60,779 bases of DNA from an uncultured Clostridia bacterium. GTDB lineage: Bacteria > Bacillota > Clostridia > Oscillospirales > Oscillospiraceae. The translations under genes and the position numbers were made by a program. Under the pieces are notes generated by a model. It saw nothing but the letters and a program-made list of their open reading frames with translations. It made no database searches and was not told where the DNA came from. This document shows positions 1-8,000 of this stretch, piece by piece. The stretch lies in assembly GCA_947170435.1 (NCBI GenBank), contig CAMVTO010000001.1, forward strand, positions 1 through 60,779, given 5' to 3'. The stretch's first letter is position 1. The number at the start of each line of letters is the position of its first letter.

Positions 1-17
1 ACCAAGGAGGCTGCATC

Positions 18-842
18 ATGGAACTGACCAGAAAAAGCACATTTCTCTCCCGCCGGGTGATCTACCTGAGTGTCGACAAAATCCACCCGAACCCCACCCA
101 GCCGCGGCGGTACTTCGACGAATCGTCGCTCACCGAACTGAGCCGGAGCATCCTGCGCTACGGCATCATCCAGCCGCTGACGGTGCGCCGCGGTGAGAAC
201 GGCTACGAGCTGATCGCGGGGGAGCGACGCTTGCGGGCGGCGCGCATGGCCGGGCTGCGGGAGGTGCCCTGTCTGTTGGCGCGGGCAGACGAGGAGGACT
301 CCACGCTGCTGGCGCTGATTGAAAACCTTCAGCGCCGGGATTTGCACTGGTACGAGGAGGCCGTCGCCATTGCGAAGCTGATCTCCGGCTACCATCTCTC
401 GCAGGAGCAGGCGGCGGAAAAGCTTGGAAAATCCCAGTCCGCGATCGCCAACAAGCTGCGGCTGCTGCGGCTCTCGCCCGAGTGCGTGGCGCTGCTGCGC
501 CAGCACGATTTAAGCGAGCGGCACGCGCGGGCGCTGCTGCGTCTTCAGGATGACGAGGATCGCCTTGCCGCGGCGCGCGAGGTGGCGGAGCACGGCTGGA
601 ACGTCGCGCAGACAGAGGCCTATGTGGAGGCGCTGCTGCACCGTGCCAACGTGGAGCCAAAGACTGCGCAGCCGGCTTATGTGATCAAGGATGTGCGCAT
701 TTTCCTCAACAGCATCCGCCGCCAGCTTGGCATTATGCAGCGCGCGGGTGTGGACGCCGCGGTGGAGCGGGAGGATACCGACGACGAGATCCGCATGACC
801 ATCCGCATCCCGCGCCGTGCCGCGGAACAGACAGCAAGCTGA
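18..842 (+). CDS. noc: Nucleoid occlusion protein Noc (ParB family)
   Basis: A 274-residue ParB/Noc-family CTPase and DNA-binding protein. It would bind chromosomal sites and keep the division septum off the nucleoid. Seen: a ParB-N domain with the GERRLRA box (residues 68-74) and an HTH region near 127-150 (LSQEQAAEKLGKSQSAIANK). AAGGAGG at positions 4-10 fixes the ATG start. A second ParB with its own parA lies at 18989-19876, so this copy is better read as Noc. Other readings: a second Spo0J-type ParB. The N-terminus before the ParB fold is short (about 20 residues) and does not obviously form the amphipathic membrane helix known from Bacillus Noc. The gene lies at the window edge, so its upstream operon partners are not visible. 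Confidence 0.85.
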   Translation: MELTRKSTFLSRRVIYLSVDKIHPNPTQPRRYFDESSLTELSRSILRYGIIQPLTVRRGENGYELIAGERRLRAARMAGLREVPCLLARADEEDSTLLALIENLQRRDLHWYEEAVAIAKLISGYHLSQEQAAEKLGKSQSAIANKLRLLRLSPECVALLRQHDLSERHARALLRLQDDEDRLAAAREVAEHGWNVAQTEAYVEALLHRANVEPKTAQPAYVIKDVRIFLNSIRRQLGIMQRAGVDAAVEREDTDDEIRMTIRIPRRAAEQTAS

Positions 843-974
843 ATTTCTGCGGAATTTCCAAATTTTTGTCATCGGTTTGTAATGACTTTCTTTTTTAATT
901 GTGCTATGCTGAAGGTTACGGACGTAGCATATACTGTGCCGTCACAGTCATCATAGGATCGGGAGGCTTCCGGA

Positions 975-2789
975 ATGCCGGGAAAGCGCGAACTCATAAC
1001 TGAACAGGGAAGTGATGGGCTGCTCGGCGGCCTCCATCACAGCACGTCGGGTGGTCTCAAGCGTCTTTGGCTGCTTCCCGCCGGCATTGGCGCGGCATTG
1101 GTGGGCGTATACGCCGGCTTTTGCATTGCCGCTGCCACGGGCAATGCCATCGCGCCGCACACCGTTATTGCCGGCGCGGACGTGAGCGGGCTCGACCGCA
1201 CAGAGGCCACCTGGGAGATCAGCGCCGCGCTGGAGGAGCTGCGCCGCGGCAGCGGCGTCCACGCCATGAATCAGGACGGCTCCGAGGCCGTGTACTTCTC
1301 CTACGAGGATCTGGGCGTGGACTTTGATCCGCTCGGCCTTGCTCAGGACGCGTATGCCTCCAGCCACAGCGGCAACGTGCTTAAGGACGGCTGGAAGCTG
1401 CTGACCGCCACGCTCGGCGGCAGCACTGTGGTTGCGCCGGAGCCTGCGCCCGGCTGGGAGGCGGACGCAGCGGAGATCATCGGTCAGGCCGCGGGCATCC
1501 CGGCGGAGGATTTTTCCTACGAGGTCGACAATACCGCGCTGTACCTGACCAGAGAGACGCCGGGCCGCGTCATCGACCGCATAGCCCTGCGCGACCGTCT
1601 GGCAGACGCGAAACCGGATGCGTACGGCTCACGCACCGTAGATCTGCCTGAAACCGTCATTCCCGCCGCTGCGGGAGACCTGATCGCCCTCAACGACCTT
1701 CTCGGCGGCGAGGCTGCCAACGCCAGGTATGACGCTGAAACCGATGCCATCGTCCCCGAGCGCATGGCGCTGCACTTTGACGTGCAGCAGGCACAGCGTA
1801 TCCTCAACGCCGCGGCGGCGGGCGAAACCGTGGAGATTCCCACGACAGCCTCCGAGCCGGAGATCACGGCGGAGGAGCTGGAAAAGGTACTCTTTCGCGA
1901 CCTGCTGGGCACCTATACCACCCGCGTCGGCGGGGCGGTGGGCCGCAAGGCCAACGTCAAGCTGACGGCGGAACGCGTCAACGGCGCGGTGCTCAACGCC
2001 GGCGAGACCTTCAACTACTACGACTTCACCGGCCCGTTTACCGCCGCCAACGGTTACCACAGCGCACCGGGCTATCTCCACGGCAAGACGGTCGAGATGG
2101 ACGGCGGCGGCGCCTGCCAGTGCAGCTCCACCACTTATGCCGCGGCGCTGCTGGCAAACCTTGAGATCGTGGCGCGCACTGCCCACGGCTTTGCCTCGGA
2201 CTACATCGGTCTAGGCCTGGACGCCACCGTCTCCGGCGGCGGGCCGGACTTCATCTTCCGCAATAATACGCTCTATCCCCTCAAGATCGTGACAAACTAC
2301 AGCGCCAACCATCGCCTGACGGTCAGCATCTATGGCACCAAAACCGACAACATCACGGTCAAGATGCGCACCCAGGTGCTCTCCACCACGCCCTTTGAGG
2401 AGCAGGTCGTCGAAGACCCCGCGCTGGCTCCCGGTGAGCGCGTCGTGGAGCAGACGCCCTACACCGGCTATGTGGTCAACACCTACCGCCAGATTTTCGA
2501 GGACGGTAAATTCGTCTCGGAAACGTTGGAGGCGCGCAGCAAATACAACAAGCGCGACCGCATCGTACATGTCGGCCCCGCCGCAGCGGCGACCACCGCT
2601 CCCGCGCCGGTAGAGGAAACGCCCGCGGTGCAGCCTGTGCCGGTCGATCCCGCGCCGGTGCAGCCGACGCCCGAGCCCACACCGACTCCCGAACCCACGC
2701 CGTCGGAAATCCCCGGCGGCATCTCCCCGACTCCTATTGATGAGCAGATCAGCCAGTTGGCACAGCAGCTGGAAGGAGGCGACGCATGA
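975..2789 (+). CDS. VanW family protein, membrane-anchored, cell-wall associated
   Basis: A 604-residue protein with one N-terminal membrane segment (about residues 31-55), a long extracellular region resembling the putative peptidoglycan-binding domain found before VanW, then a VanW domain (about 315-450, with NAGETFNYYDFTGPF and the Cys-containing GGGACQCSSTTY). A G5-like beta region and a Pro/Thr/Glu-rich tail (about 540-590) follow. VanW proteins are surface proteins of unknown biochemical function, first noted in vancomycin-resistance clusters but common in Firmicutes without resistance. GGGAGG precedes the ATG. The stop overlaps the start of the following lipoprotein gene by four bases, so the two are probably translated together. 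Nothing suggests a van operon. Confidence 0.8.
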   Translation: MPGKRELITEQGSDGLLGGLHHSTSGGLKRLWLLPAGIGAALVGVYAGFCIAAATGNAIAPHTVIAGADVSGLDRTEATWEISAALEELRRGSGVHAMNQDGSEAVYFSYEDLGVDFDPLGLAQDAYASSHSGNVLKDGWKLLTATLGGSTVVAPEPAPGWEADAAEIIGQAAGIPAEDFSYEVDNTALYLTRETPGRVIDRIALRDRLADAKPDAYGSRTVDLPETVIPAAAGDLIALNDLLGGEAANARYDAETDAIVPERMALHFDVQQAQRILNAAAAGETVEIPTTASEPEITAEELEKVLFRDLLGTYTTRVGGAVGRKANVKLTAERVNGAVLNAGETFNYYDFTGPFTAANGYHSAPGYLHGKTVEMDGGGACQCSSTTYAAALLANLEIVARTAHGFASDYIGLGLDATVSGGGPDFIFRNNTLYPLKIVTNYSANHRLTVSIYGTKTDNITVKMRTQVLSTTPFEEQVVEDPALAPGERVVEQTPYTGYVVNTYRQIFEDGKFVSETLEARSKYNKRDRIVHVGPAAAATTAPAPVEETPAVQPVPVDPAPVQPTPEPTPTPEPTPSEIPGGISPTPIDEQISQLAQQLEGGDA

Positions 2790-3406
2790 AGCGTTGGTTA
2801 TTGCCTCTCGCGTTGGCGGCGTGTCTCGCGTTGACCGCCTGCCACAAAATGGTCGATCCCGCGCCCATGCCCACAGAGAATGAGCCGCCCGCGCCTCCCG
2901 TTGAGCAGGCGCAGCCGCTTGTACTGGATCGTCTGAACGTGGAATTCGTGGTGGACAGCCGCGATCCTGACGCGCTGATGGCGCTGCGCACCGATTTCCC
3001 GGCGGCGCTGCGCGACGCGCTGGCGGAGCAGAACGTCACCGTGCGCGATGTCACGGTCACCTTCGGCACCAGCGGTGAGGCCACCGAGGCCGCGCTGCAA
3101 AACGGTGAGGTGCAGCTGGCGTTCCTCTCCGCGGCGGACTTTTACCCCTACCGCAGCGGCCAGATCGTTGCGGCGGAGCAGGGCAGTGAGCCGGATCTCG
3201 CGCTGGGACTGATTGTCTCCGCTGTGTCCGACGACGCGGAGGCGGACGACCGCTTCGCGGCATCTCTGCGCGACGCGCTGCCGGCACTGGCAAGTGTCCT
3301 TGCACCCTACACCGGCGACAGCGCGGGGCAGTATCGCTACGACCCGGCGTTGCTGGAGCAGCTTGCGGAGCTGTACGAAGCGGAGAACGCGGAGCACGAA
3401 CATTAA
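2786..3406 (+). CDS. Lipoprotein, resembling PhnD-type phosphonate-binding proteins
   Basis: A 206-residue exported lipoprotein: hydrophobic signal followed by the lipobox LTAC, so the mature protein starts at Cys19. The region LDRLNVEFVVDSRDP through NGEVQLAFLSAADFYPYR resembles the first lobe of PhnD/phosphonate-type substrate-binding proteins, which carry a similar phrase about 'controlling dose or amount seen'. The usual second lobe is short or absent, and no ABC permease or ATPase gene is adjacent, so a sensor or accessory role is as likely as transport. ATGA overlap with the VanW gene implies translational coupling. Family assignment is tentative; lipoprotein status is clear. Confidence 0.55.
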   Translation: MKRWLLPLALAACLALTACHKMVDPAPMPTENEPPAPPVEQAQPLVLDRLNVEFVVDSRDPDALMALRTDFPAALRDALAEQNVTVRDVTVTFGTSGEATEAALQNGEVQLAFLSAADFYPYRSGQIVAAEQGSEPDLALGLIVSAVSDDAEADDRFAASLRDALPALASVLAPYTGDSAGQYRYDPALLEQLAELYEAENAEHEH

Positions 3407-3410
3407 AAAA

Positions 3411-3437
3411 GACCGCCAACTCATGGCGGTCTTTTCT
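3411..3437. terminator. Bidirectional intrinsic terminator
   Basis: Stem GACCGCCA / TGGCGGTC with a 5-nt loop, followed by TTTTCTT on plus and by TTTTTTA on minus. It separates the convergent lipoprotein gene (plus) and the 337-aa gene (minus) and can serve both. Confidence 0.85.
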
Positions 3438-3453
3438 TCTATGCTGCCCGGTT

Positions 3454-4467
3454 TTACGGGCGCACCTCCAGTCCCGGCTGTTCGAGGGCAGGTTCTTCGT
3501 TCACGGACTTTTCATATGCCTCTCGCCGCTTATCCCACTCCGCGGAGCGCTGCTTTTCCGCTTCTTTTTCCTGCGCCTCCCGCTGCGAGCGCATCTCCTG
3601 CTCTCTTTGTTCATCTTCGAGCAGCCCCTTCAGCACACTTCCTTCCGCCGTCGGCGCAAAGTTTTCGGGCCGGATGTGACGCGGATCGTAGTTCTTATCC
3701 AGCACGCCGCGCGCTTGGTTCACTTCGTCACAGTACTCCTGGAAGTCCTTTGGATTCATCATGGTCTGGAGGCATTCCATAAAGCCCTGAAAGCGCTGGC
3801 GCCCGTACTGGTGATCGCGCACCTTGCTTTTGCGGATATCAAGATACTTTTTGATGTCTTTGATCGCTGAGTCCTTGCGCACCGAGCCATCCGCAAAGCC
3901 TTTCAGGGAGCGCATCGCTTCCTTATACTCATTGCTGTTGCCCACAAACCAGCTCTTGAGCTTGCCGGAGAAGGATTTGCTGCCGGTCTTATCCAAGAAT
4001 CCGGCGAGCAGCCGCGCGCGATGCATCTCCTGCTCGCGCATCTGCTGCTGCGTACCAAGCCTGATCTGATGATCCGTGGCCATTTCCGCAATGATATCGT
4101 CCGGCTTGCGGGCAGTTTCCCCGTCGGCGGACATGATTTTCATTGTGCTTTCCAGGTTGTCCTCATCGAATAATTCGTTTACATCCTTGTTGTACTCGAC
4201 GTTCTTCGCTTCTTTGTCGAGCTTATCCTTGGCCTCGGGTGTAAGCCGGTCATAGAGAGACTTGTTCTCCGTCGTCATGGAATACTCATAATACTTGAGC
4301 ATTCTGGCAAAGCTCTCGCGCGCTTCCTTCTCAGCAGCATTGTACGCTTCATTTTCCGTGCTTTTATTCGTCTGCATGATGTTCAGACTGTCAACAACCT
4401 TTTGCGACATCTGCTGGATCGCGTATGCAATGTGCTCTTTGCTATAGATCGGCAGTATTCCCGGCAT
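3454..4467 (-). CDS. Orphan charged, largely helical protein of unknown function
   Basis: A 337-residue protein that I do not recognise. It is rich in Lys, Glu, Gln and Arg. The C-terminal part (about 280-325) is a run of E/Q/R/K typical of a coiled coil, and there is no signal peptide or membrane segment. The middle contains a KSFSGKLKSWFVGNSNEY patch and a TMMNPKDFQEYCDEVNQARGVLD stretch with helical spacing. The ATG at 4467 is chosen because GGAGG lies 8 nt upstream; a TTG 18 nt further upstream is open but poorly placed. A good sigma-A promoter (4525-4553) drives it alone. It ends at a bidirectional terminator, so it is a monocistronic unit facing against the neighbouring plus-strand genes. 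Confidence 0.7.
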   Translation of the reverse strand: MPGILPIYSKEHIAYAIQQMSQKVVDSLNIMQTNKSTENEAYNAAEKEARESFARMLKYYEYSMTTENKSLYDRLTPEAKDKLDKEAKNVEYNKDVNELFDEDNLESTMKIMSADGETARKPDDIIAEMATDHQIRLGTQQQMREQEMHRARLLAGFLDKTGSKSFSGKLKSWFVGNSNEYKEAMRSLKGFADGSVRKDSAIKDIKKYLDIRKSKVRDHQYGRQRFQGFMECLQTMMNPKDFQEYCDEVNQARGVLDKNYDPRHIRPENFAPTAEGSVLKGLLEDEQREQEMRSQREAQEKEAEKQRSAEWDKRREAYEKSVNEEPALEQPGLEVRP

Positions 4468-4524
4468 CTTCCTCGCCTCCCGCAAACACCCATTTGTAGC
4501 GATTTTATATTTTTGTTAAAAACT

Positions 4525-4553
4525 ATTATATCCCATTCCTGACTCTAATACAA
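4525..4553 (-). promoter_or_regulatory. Sigma-A promoter of the 337-aa gene
   Basis: On the minus strand TTGTAT (4548-4553), 17-bp spacer, TATAAT (4525-4530), about 58 bp before the start codon. Confidence 0.75.
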
Positions 4554-4615
4554 GTCAGAAAACGCCCGAAATCATTCCGATTTCAGACATTTTTCAGCGA
4601 TGATACCCTGCGAAC

Positions 4616-4653
4616 AGAAAAAAGCCTTCGATGAACCATCGAAGGCTTTTTTT
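4616..4653 (-). terminator. Intrinsic terminator of the transglutaminase-like gene
   Basis: AAAGCCTTCGATG / CATCGAAGGCTTT stem with an AAC loop, lying 10 bp after the stop at 4663 and followed on minus by a T run. The plus strand also has a T7 run, so it could work in both directions. Confidence 0.85.
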
Positions 4654-4662
4654 CGTATACTC

Positions 4663-6144
4663 TTATAACTCGCGTTTGATTGCGGCGCACCGCGGCGCAT
4701 ACTGCTCGTCCAGGCTGATCAGGCTCACCTGTCCCGTCACCTCAACCGTGTAGTCACCCGCCGCGTCGTAGAACGCGCAATCTCTCATGCGTCCGCCGTC
4801 GTACTGCGCAAGCACCACGGAGGCGTCCTCCTCCACACGCAGGTGCAGCCCGTCTTCATCGAAGTAGAAGTCATATCCGTAGCCCGTAGCGGTGTAGGGG
4901 TCGAGTTCGATCGTTTGTGTGTCCAGTTTGTAGGGTTTATAGTAGATTGTATTGCCTTTTACGCCGCAATTCATAATATAATTCTCAATTCTACTTTCAA
5001 ACGTCGCAACGGTTTCTGTCTCCCCCGTAAGCGGATCGAAAGAAAGGATCGAATAATTGTCGGCAGAGTAGAACTTTCCGCCATACAGCCCGATACCGGT
5101 GCGGCATCTTTCCGCACCCACGACGGGCTCACAACCGTTTGAAATTCCGTCCCATGTGCTGATGCCGCTGGGTCCCGCGCAGTACCAAACGCCGCGATAG
5201 TTGCACAATGGCGCTGTGACGTCTTTCCAGAACCAACCGTCATACTCTGTGGAGTCGCAGACGACCTCCATTCCATACTCCCAGTCGTCACTTTTAAAAT
5301 GCTTGTATCCACTTTGAAAATCTGCCGTGGAGCAGAGAAAATAGGTATGCATGGCGCCACCGAGGCGATCGGGCGTCGGGTCATCCCACGTCACGTCCAT
5401 GTGATACCACGCGCCGTCCAGCTCCACCACGTTCCAAATATGGTTCATACTGTCGCTTCGGCAGTATGTGCAGGGGATACCGAGCTCCTCCATGATCGCC
5501 AGCACAGCCATGGTGTAGGCATTGCAGACGCCGTAGCCGTCCCGGAAGAAGGAATAAGCGTCGTAGTTCAGCTCAGATTGCGATCCGCTATTGTCCCGAT
5601 AGCGCGGGTCGTATTGGTAGTTCACCGCCAGGTAATCGTTGACGAACAGTGTCTTTTCCAGGTCGCTCCACTGCGGTCTGATCTGCGCGACAGCGCGCTC
5701 AATTCCATCGGTATAGATGCTCTTGGCTTCTTCATACGCCTCGCCGCTCAGTGGATAGCTCCAGTTGAATTCAATCTCGCTCCAGCCGTGAAGCCCGCCG
5801 GTCCAACAGCGATTTCTCCCGCTTCCGCCACGCAGATTGAACATATCGGGATAATAATACAACCGGTAAAGGGCAGTGTTGATATCGTCCTCCACCAGCG
5901 AGGGATAGTCTTCACAGCGGATGGAAAAAGACGTCGCCCCGGCCCAAAACTGCTCGTGCAAAAACGCGGTCAGTTTTTCAATGTCCTCATCTGTCGCCCC
6001 GTCGGAAAACGAGTCCGCGGCCAGCATCAGCTCAGGCTCCGTGAAAACCGTCTCGATCGGCCCATTCCCCTCGGCGTAGGCGCTGATGCACATCGTCGCC
6101 AAAAGCAGCAAGCCAACCGCTGCGGTTCGTAAGCTCTTCACCAT
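4663..6144 (-). CDS. Secreted transglutaminase-like cysteine protein
   Basis: A 493-residue exported protein. Signal peptide: residues 1-24, ending SAYAEG. A transglutaminase-core fold follows with the triad Cys207 (GYGVCNAY), His235 (NHIWNVV) and Asp250 (WYHMDVTWDDP). The Cys region follows a helical part (about 140-200) that resembles the usual pro-domain. The C-terminal half (about 290-490) looks like repeated short beta strands ending in YY/Y-rich hairpins (GGKFYSADNYSI, GNTIYYKPYKL), similar to propeller-like wall proteins. Bacterial members of this family are mostly proteases or peptide-modifying enzymes of unknown substrate. It lies downstream of tRNA-Gly on the same strand but a terminator separates them. 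Confidence 0.8.
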   Translation of the reverse strand: MVKSLRTAAVGLLLLATMCISAYAEGNGPIETVFTEPELMLAADSFSDGATDEDIEKLTAFLHEQFWAGATSFSIRCEDYPSLVEDDINTALYRLYYYPDMFNLRGGSGRNRCWTGGLHGWSEIEFNWSYPLSGEAYEEAKSIYTDGIERAVAQIRPQWSDLEKTLFVNDYLAVNYQYDPRYRDNSGSQSELNYDAYSFFRDGYGVCNAYTMAVLAIMEELGIPCTYCRSDSMNHIWNVVELDGAWYHMDVTWDDPTPDRLGGAMHTYFLCSTADFQSGYKHFKSDDWEYGMEVVCDSTEYDGWFWKDVTAPLCNYRGVWYCAGPSGISTWDGISNGCEPVVGAERCRTGIGLYGGKFYSADNYSILSFDPLTGETETVATFESRIENYIMNCGVKGNTIYYKPYKLDTQTIELDPYTATGYGYDFYFDEDGLHLRVEEDASVVLAQYDGGRMRDCAFYDAAGDYTVEVTGQVSLISLDEQYAPRCAAIKREL

Positions 6145-6164
6145 ATTCAGCCCCCATTCTTAAC

Positions 6165-6193
6165 CAAAAAGACCGTCTCTCGGCGGTCTTTCC
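6165..6193 (-). terminator. Terminator behind tRNA-Gly
   Basis: Minus strand AAAGACCG / CGGTCTTT stem followed by a T run, directly behind the tRNA 3' end and before the transglutaminase-like gene. Confidence 0.75.
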
Positions 6194-6195
6194 TG

Positions 6196-6269
6196 TGGAG
6201 CAGGGTACGGGAGTCGAACCCGCCTTAACGGCTTGGGAAGCCGCTGTAATACCGATATACCAACCCTGC
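6196..6269 (-). tRNA. tRNA-Gly(CCC)
   Basis: A complete cloverleaf including encoded CCA. The acceptor stem GCAGGGT / ACCCTGC is perfect. The anticodon arm is GCGGC-TTCCCAA-GCCGT, giving anticodon CCC. The T arm is CGGG-TTCGACT-CCCG. Discriminator base U73 (T before CCA) is the glycine identity base. It reads GGG codons. Confidence 0.93.
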
Positions 6270-6288
6270 ATATTCATTTGCAAAACGT

Positions 6289-6317
6289 ATCATAGCACAC
6301 TTTCCGGCGCATTGCAA
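6289..6317 (-). promoter_or_regulatory. Promoter of tRNA-Gly
   Basis: TTGCAA (6312-6317), 17-bp spacer, TATGAT (6289-6294) on the minus strand, ending 20 bp before the tRNA 5' end. Confidence 0.75.
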
Positions 6318-6384
6318 GGCGAAAAATGTATGTTCTCTCCCGTTCTCTCATAGAATGGCACATACCATACTCGGAGGGATCACC

Positions 6385-7509
6385 ATGAAACGCTTTTGCC
6401 TGCTGTTTGTTCTCTGCGCGGCGCTGTGCGTGCCGGTGCGCGCGCTGGAGGTCAGCGCACCGTCCGCCATCCTCATGGAGAAGGAGACCGGCACGGTGCT
6501 CTTTGCCAAGGATGAGCACACGCCCCGCGAGCCCGCCAGCGTCACCAAGATCATGACCCTGCTGCTCACTATGGAGGCCATCGACTCCGGCACGCTCAGC
6601 TACGACGACTATGTGACCGGCTCCGCCCACGCAAGCTCCATGGGCGGCAGCCAGATCTGGCTCAAGGAGGGCGAGCAGATGACGGTCCGCGACCTGTTGA
6701 AGGCCGTGTGCGTGGTCTCCGGCAACGACGCCGCCGTAGCGCTGGGTGAGCATCTCGCGGGCAGCGAGGACGCTTTTGTGGAGAAGATGAACGCGCGCGC
6801 CGCGGAGCTGGGCATGAACGACACCCACTTCGTCAACGCCTGCGGCTTGCCTGCCGACGGGCACGTCTCCTCCGCTCACGACATCGCGCTGATGTCCCGC
6901 GAGCTGATTCGGAGCCACCCCGACATCCGCCAATTCACCACCATCTGGATGGATTCGCTGCGCGACGGCGCGTCCGTGCTCGTGAACACCAACAAGCTCA
7001 TCCGCTTCTATGACGGTGCGACGGGGCTCAAGACCGGTTCCACCAGCTCCGCGGGCTACAACGTCAGCGCCACCGCTGAGCGCGGCGGCATGGAGCTCAT
7101 CGCCGTGGTGATGAAGGGCGCAACCAGCGACGAGCGCTTCGCCGACGCGCGTACGCTGCTGGACTACGGCTTTGCCACCTATTCTCTTGTCACCATCACG
7201 CCCGACGAGGCGCTGCTGCCGCTGCCGGTAACGCTGGGTGCGCGCGGCGAAGTGCAGCCTGTGCTGACCGGAGATAACACGCTGCTGTTGGAAAAAGCGC
7301 GCTCCGGCGGTCTGCAAAAGGAGCTTTCGCTCCCGGAAAGCGTCCCCGCACCGGTGGGCGAGGGCGACCGCCTGGGTGAGCTGCGCGTTACCGACGCAAA
7401 CGGCGAAACTGTTGCGGTTTTTCCCATTCTGGCAGGGGAAAGCGTCCCACATATCACTTGGCTCCAGATGTTCCGAAACATTCTAACCGTTGCATTTTGC
7501 GGCGTCTGA
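6385..7509 (+). CDS. dacF: D-alanyl-D-alanine carboxypeptidase (PBP5/DacF type)
   Basis: A 374-residue serine peptidase, family S11, that trims the terminal D-Ala from peptidoglycan pentapeptides outside the membrane. Seen: signal peptide (1-20), the SxxK box SVTK (52-55), SGN (112-114), and KTG (216-218, in GLKTGSTSSAGYN). The C-terminal part (about 270-374) is the PBP5-associated beta domain and ends in a short hydrophobic/amphipathic stretch (ITWLQMFRNILTVAF) that should anchor it to the membrane. Start at 6385 because CGGAGGG precedes it; an in-frame ATG 30 bases upstream lacks a ribosome site. In Firmicutes the dacF-type gene is often sporulation-linked, but no context here proves that. 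Confidence 0.92.
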   Translation: MKRFCLLFVLCAALCVPVRALEVSAPSAILMEKETGTVLFAKDEHTPREPASVTKIMTLLLTMEAIDSGTLSYDDYVTGSAHASSMGGSQIWLKEGEQMTVRDLLKAVCVVSGNDAAVALGEHLAGSEDAFVEKMNARAAELGMNDTHFVNACGLPADGHVSSAHDIALMSRELIRSHPDIRQFTTIWMDSLRDGASVLVNTNKLIRFYDGATGLKTGSTSSAGYNVSATAERGGMELIAVVMKGATSDERFADARTLLDYGFATYSLVTITPDEALLPLPVTLGARGEVQPVLTGDNTLLLEKARSGGLQKELSLPESVPAPVGEGDRLGELRVTDANGETVAVFPILAGESVPHITWLQMFRNILTVAFCGV

Positions 7510-7510
7510 T

Positions 7511-7572
7511 TTTGTGCGAAACGGCGGATGACGCGCGTATTTTGTCAAATTCACCTGGCAAGTTCGCACAAA
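7511..7572. repeat. Perfect 10-bp inverted repeat behind dacF
   Basis: TTTGTGCGAA (7511-7520) and TTCGCACAAA (7563-7572), starting right after the dacF stop with a 42-nt loop. It has no T run. Role unknown; it could be a 3' mRNA structure or a protein site upstream of the riboswitch promoter. Confidence 0.5.
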
Positions 7573-7597
7573 TCGGCAAAAATGTTTGCACTTTACC

Positions 7598-7625
7598 TTG
7601 ACACAGCAGAAAATCGGGCTATACT
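7598..7625 (+). promoter_or_regulatory. Sigma-A promoter of the lysine riboswitch transcript
   Basis: TTGACA (7598-7603), 16-bp spacer, TATACT (7620-7625). The predicted start near 7632 leaves about 15 nt before the aptamer. Confidence 0.85.
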
Positions 7626-7647
7626 TTGAAACAACCAAATAGAGTCT

Positions 7648-7806
7648 TGATAGAGGCGCGGCCGACAAGAGTAGCTTCCGCACACGGACGGGAATCCGGG
7701 GAGCGAAAGGGGAGGCCGCCGAGGGGGACACGGGTTCCTGACCGTGTTTTTACCGGGCCGCCGGGGAATACCCGACGGACTGTCGCCGAAAGGCGGAGAG
7801 CTGTCA
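7648..7806 (+). promoter_or_regulatory. Lysine riboswitch (L-box) aptamer
   Basis: The conserved L-box landmarks appear in order: GATAGAGGCGC, then AAGAGTA, AAAGGGGAGGCCGCCGA, GCCGGGGAA, and a final CTGTC. Outer helix P1 is formed by TGATAG (7648-7653) and CTGTCA (7801-7806). L-box RNAs bind L-lysine and switch off downstream lysine synthesis or uptake genes, usually by premature termination. The only gene behind it is the NhaC-family transporter at 8001. Confidence 0.92.
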
Positions 7807-7841
7807 TGGCAGGGCGGGGCGCTTGCTTCGTTTACTTGAGT

Positions 7842-7890
7842 CATGATGGAATCATCATGGCTTCTTTTTTTGCGGTTCCCGCAAAAAAAG
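7842..7890 (+). terminator. Riboswitch expression platform: terminator plus overlapping hairpin
   Basis: Hairpin CATGATG-GAAT-CATCATG (7842-7859) followed by GCTTCTTTTTTT is an intrinsic terminator. The T run is also the left arm of a second perfect hairpin (7864-7875 with 7879-7890, loop TTC). P1 strand TCATG (7804-7808) can pair with CATGA (7842-7846), which would break the terminator when lysine is absent. The pairings are visible; the switching model is inferred from known L-boxes. Confidence 0.7.
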
Positions 7891-7899
7891 GGTAATCGC

Positions 7900-7932
7900 C
7901 AAAGCCTCGCCCCTTCGGGGCAACCGGCTTTG
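7900..7932 (+). other. Stable leader hairpin before the transporter gene
   Basis: CAAAGCC (7900-7906) pairs with GGCTTTG (7926-7932), enclosing GCCCC-TTC-GGGGC. It lies between the riboswitch terminator and the ribosome site. No T run follows, so it is a leader structure of unknown purpose. Confidence 0.5.
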
Positions 7933-8000
7933 ATGCGGATCAGACGGCAACCGTAATAGCAGTCTGATGAAATACACACAACAGAAAGGTCGTATCAACC

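Noticed and set aside
4663..6144. Transglutaminase-like gene cotranscribed with tRNA-Gly
   Set aside because: A terminator hairpin at 6165-6193 separates them.
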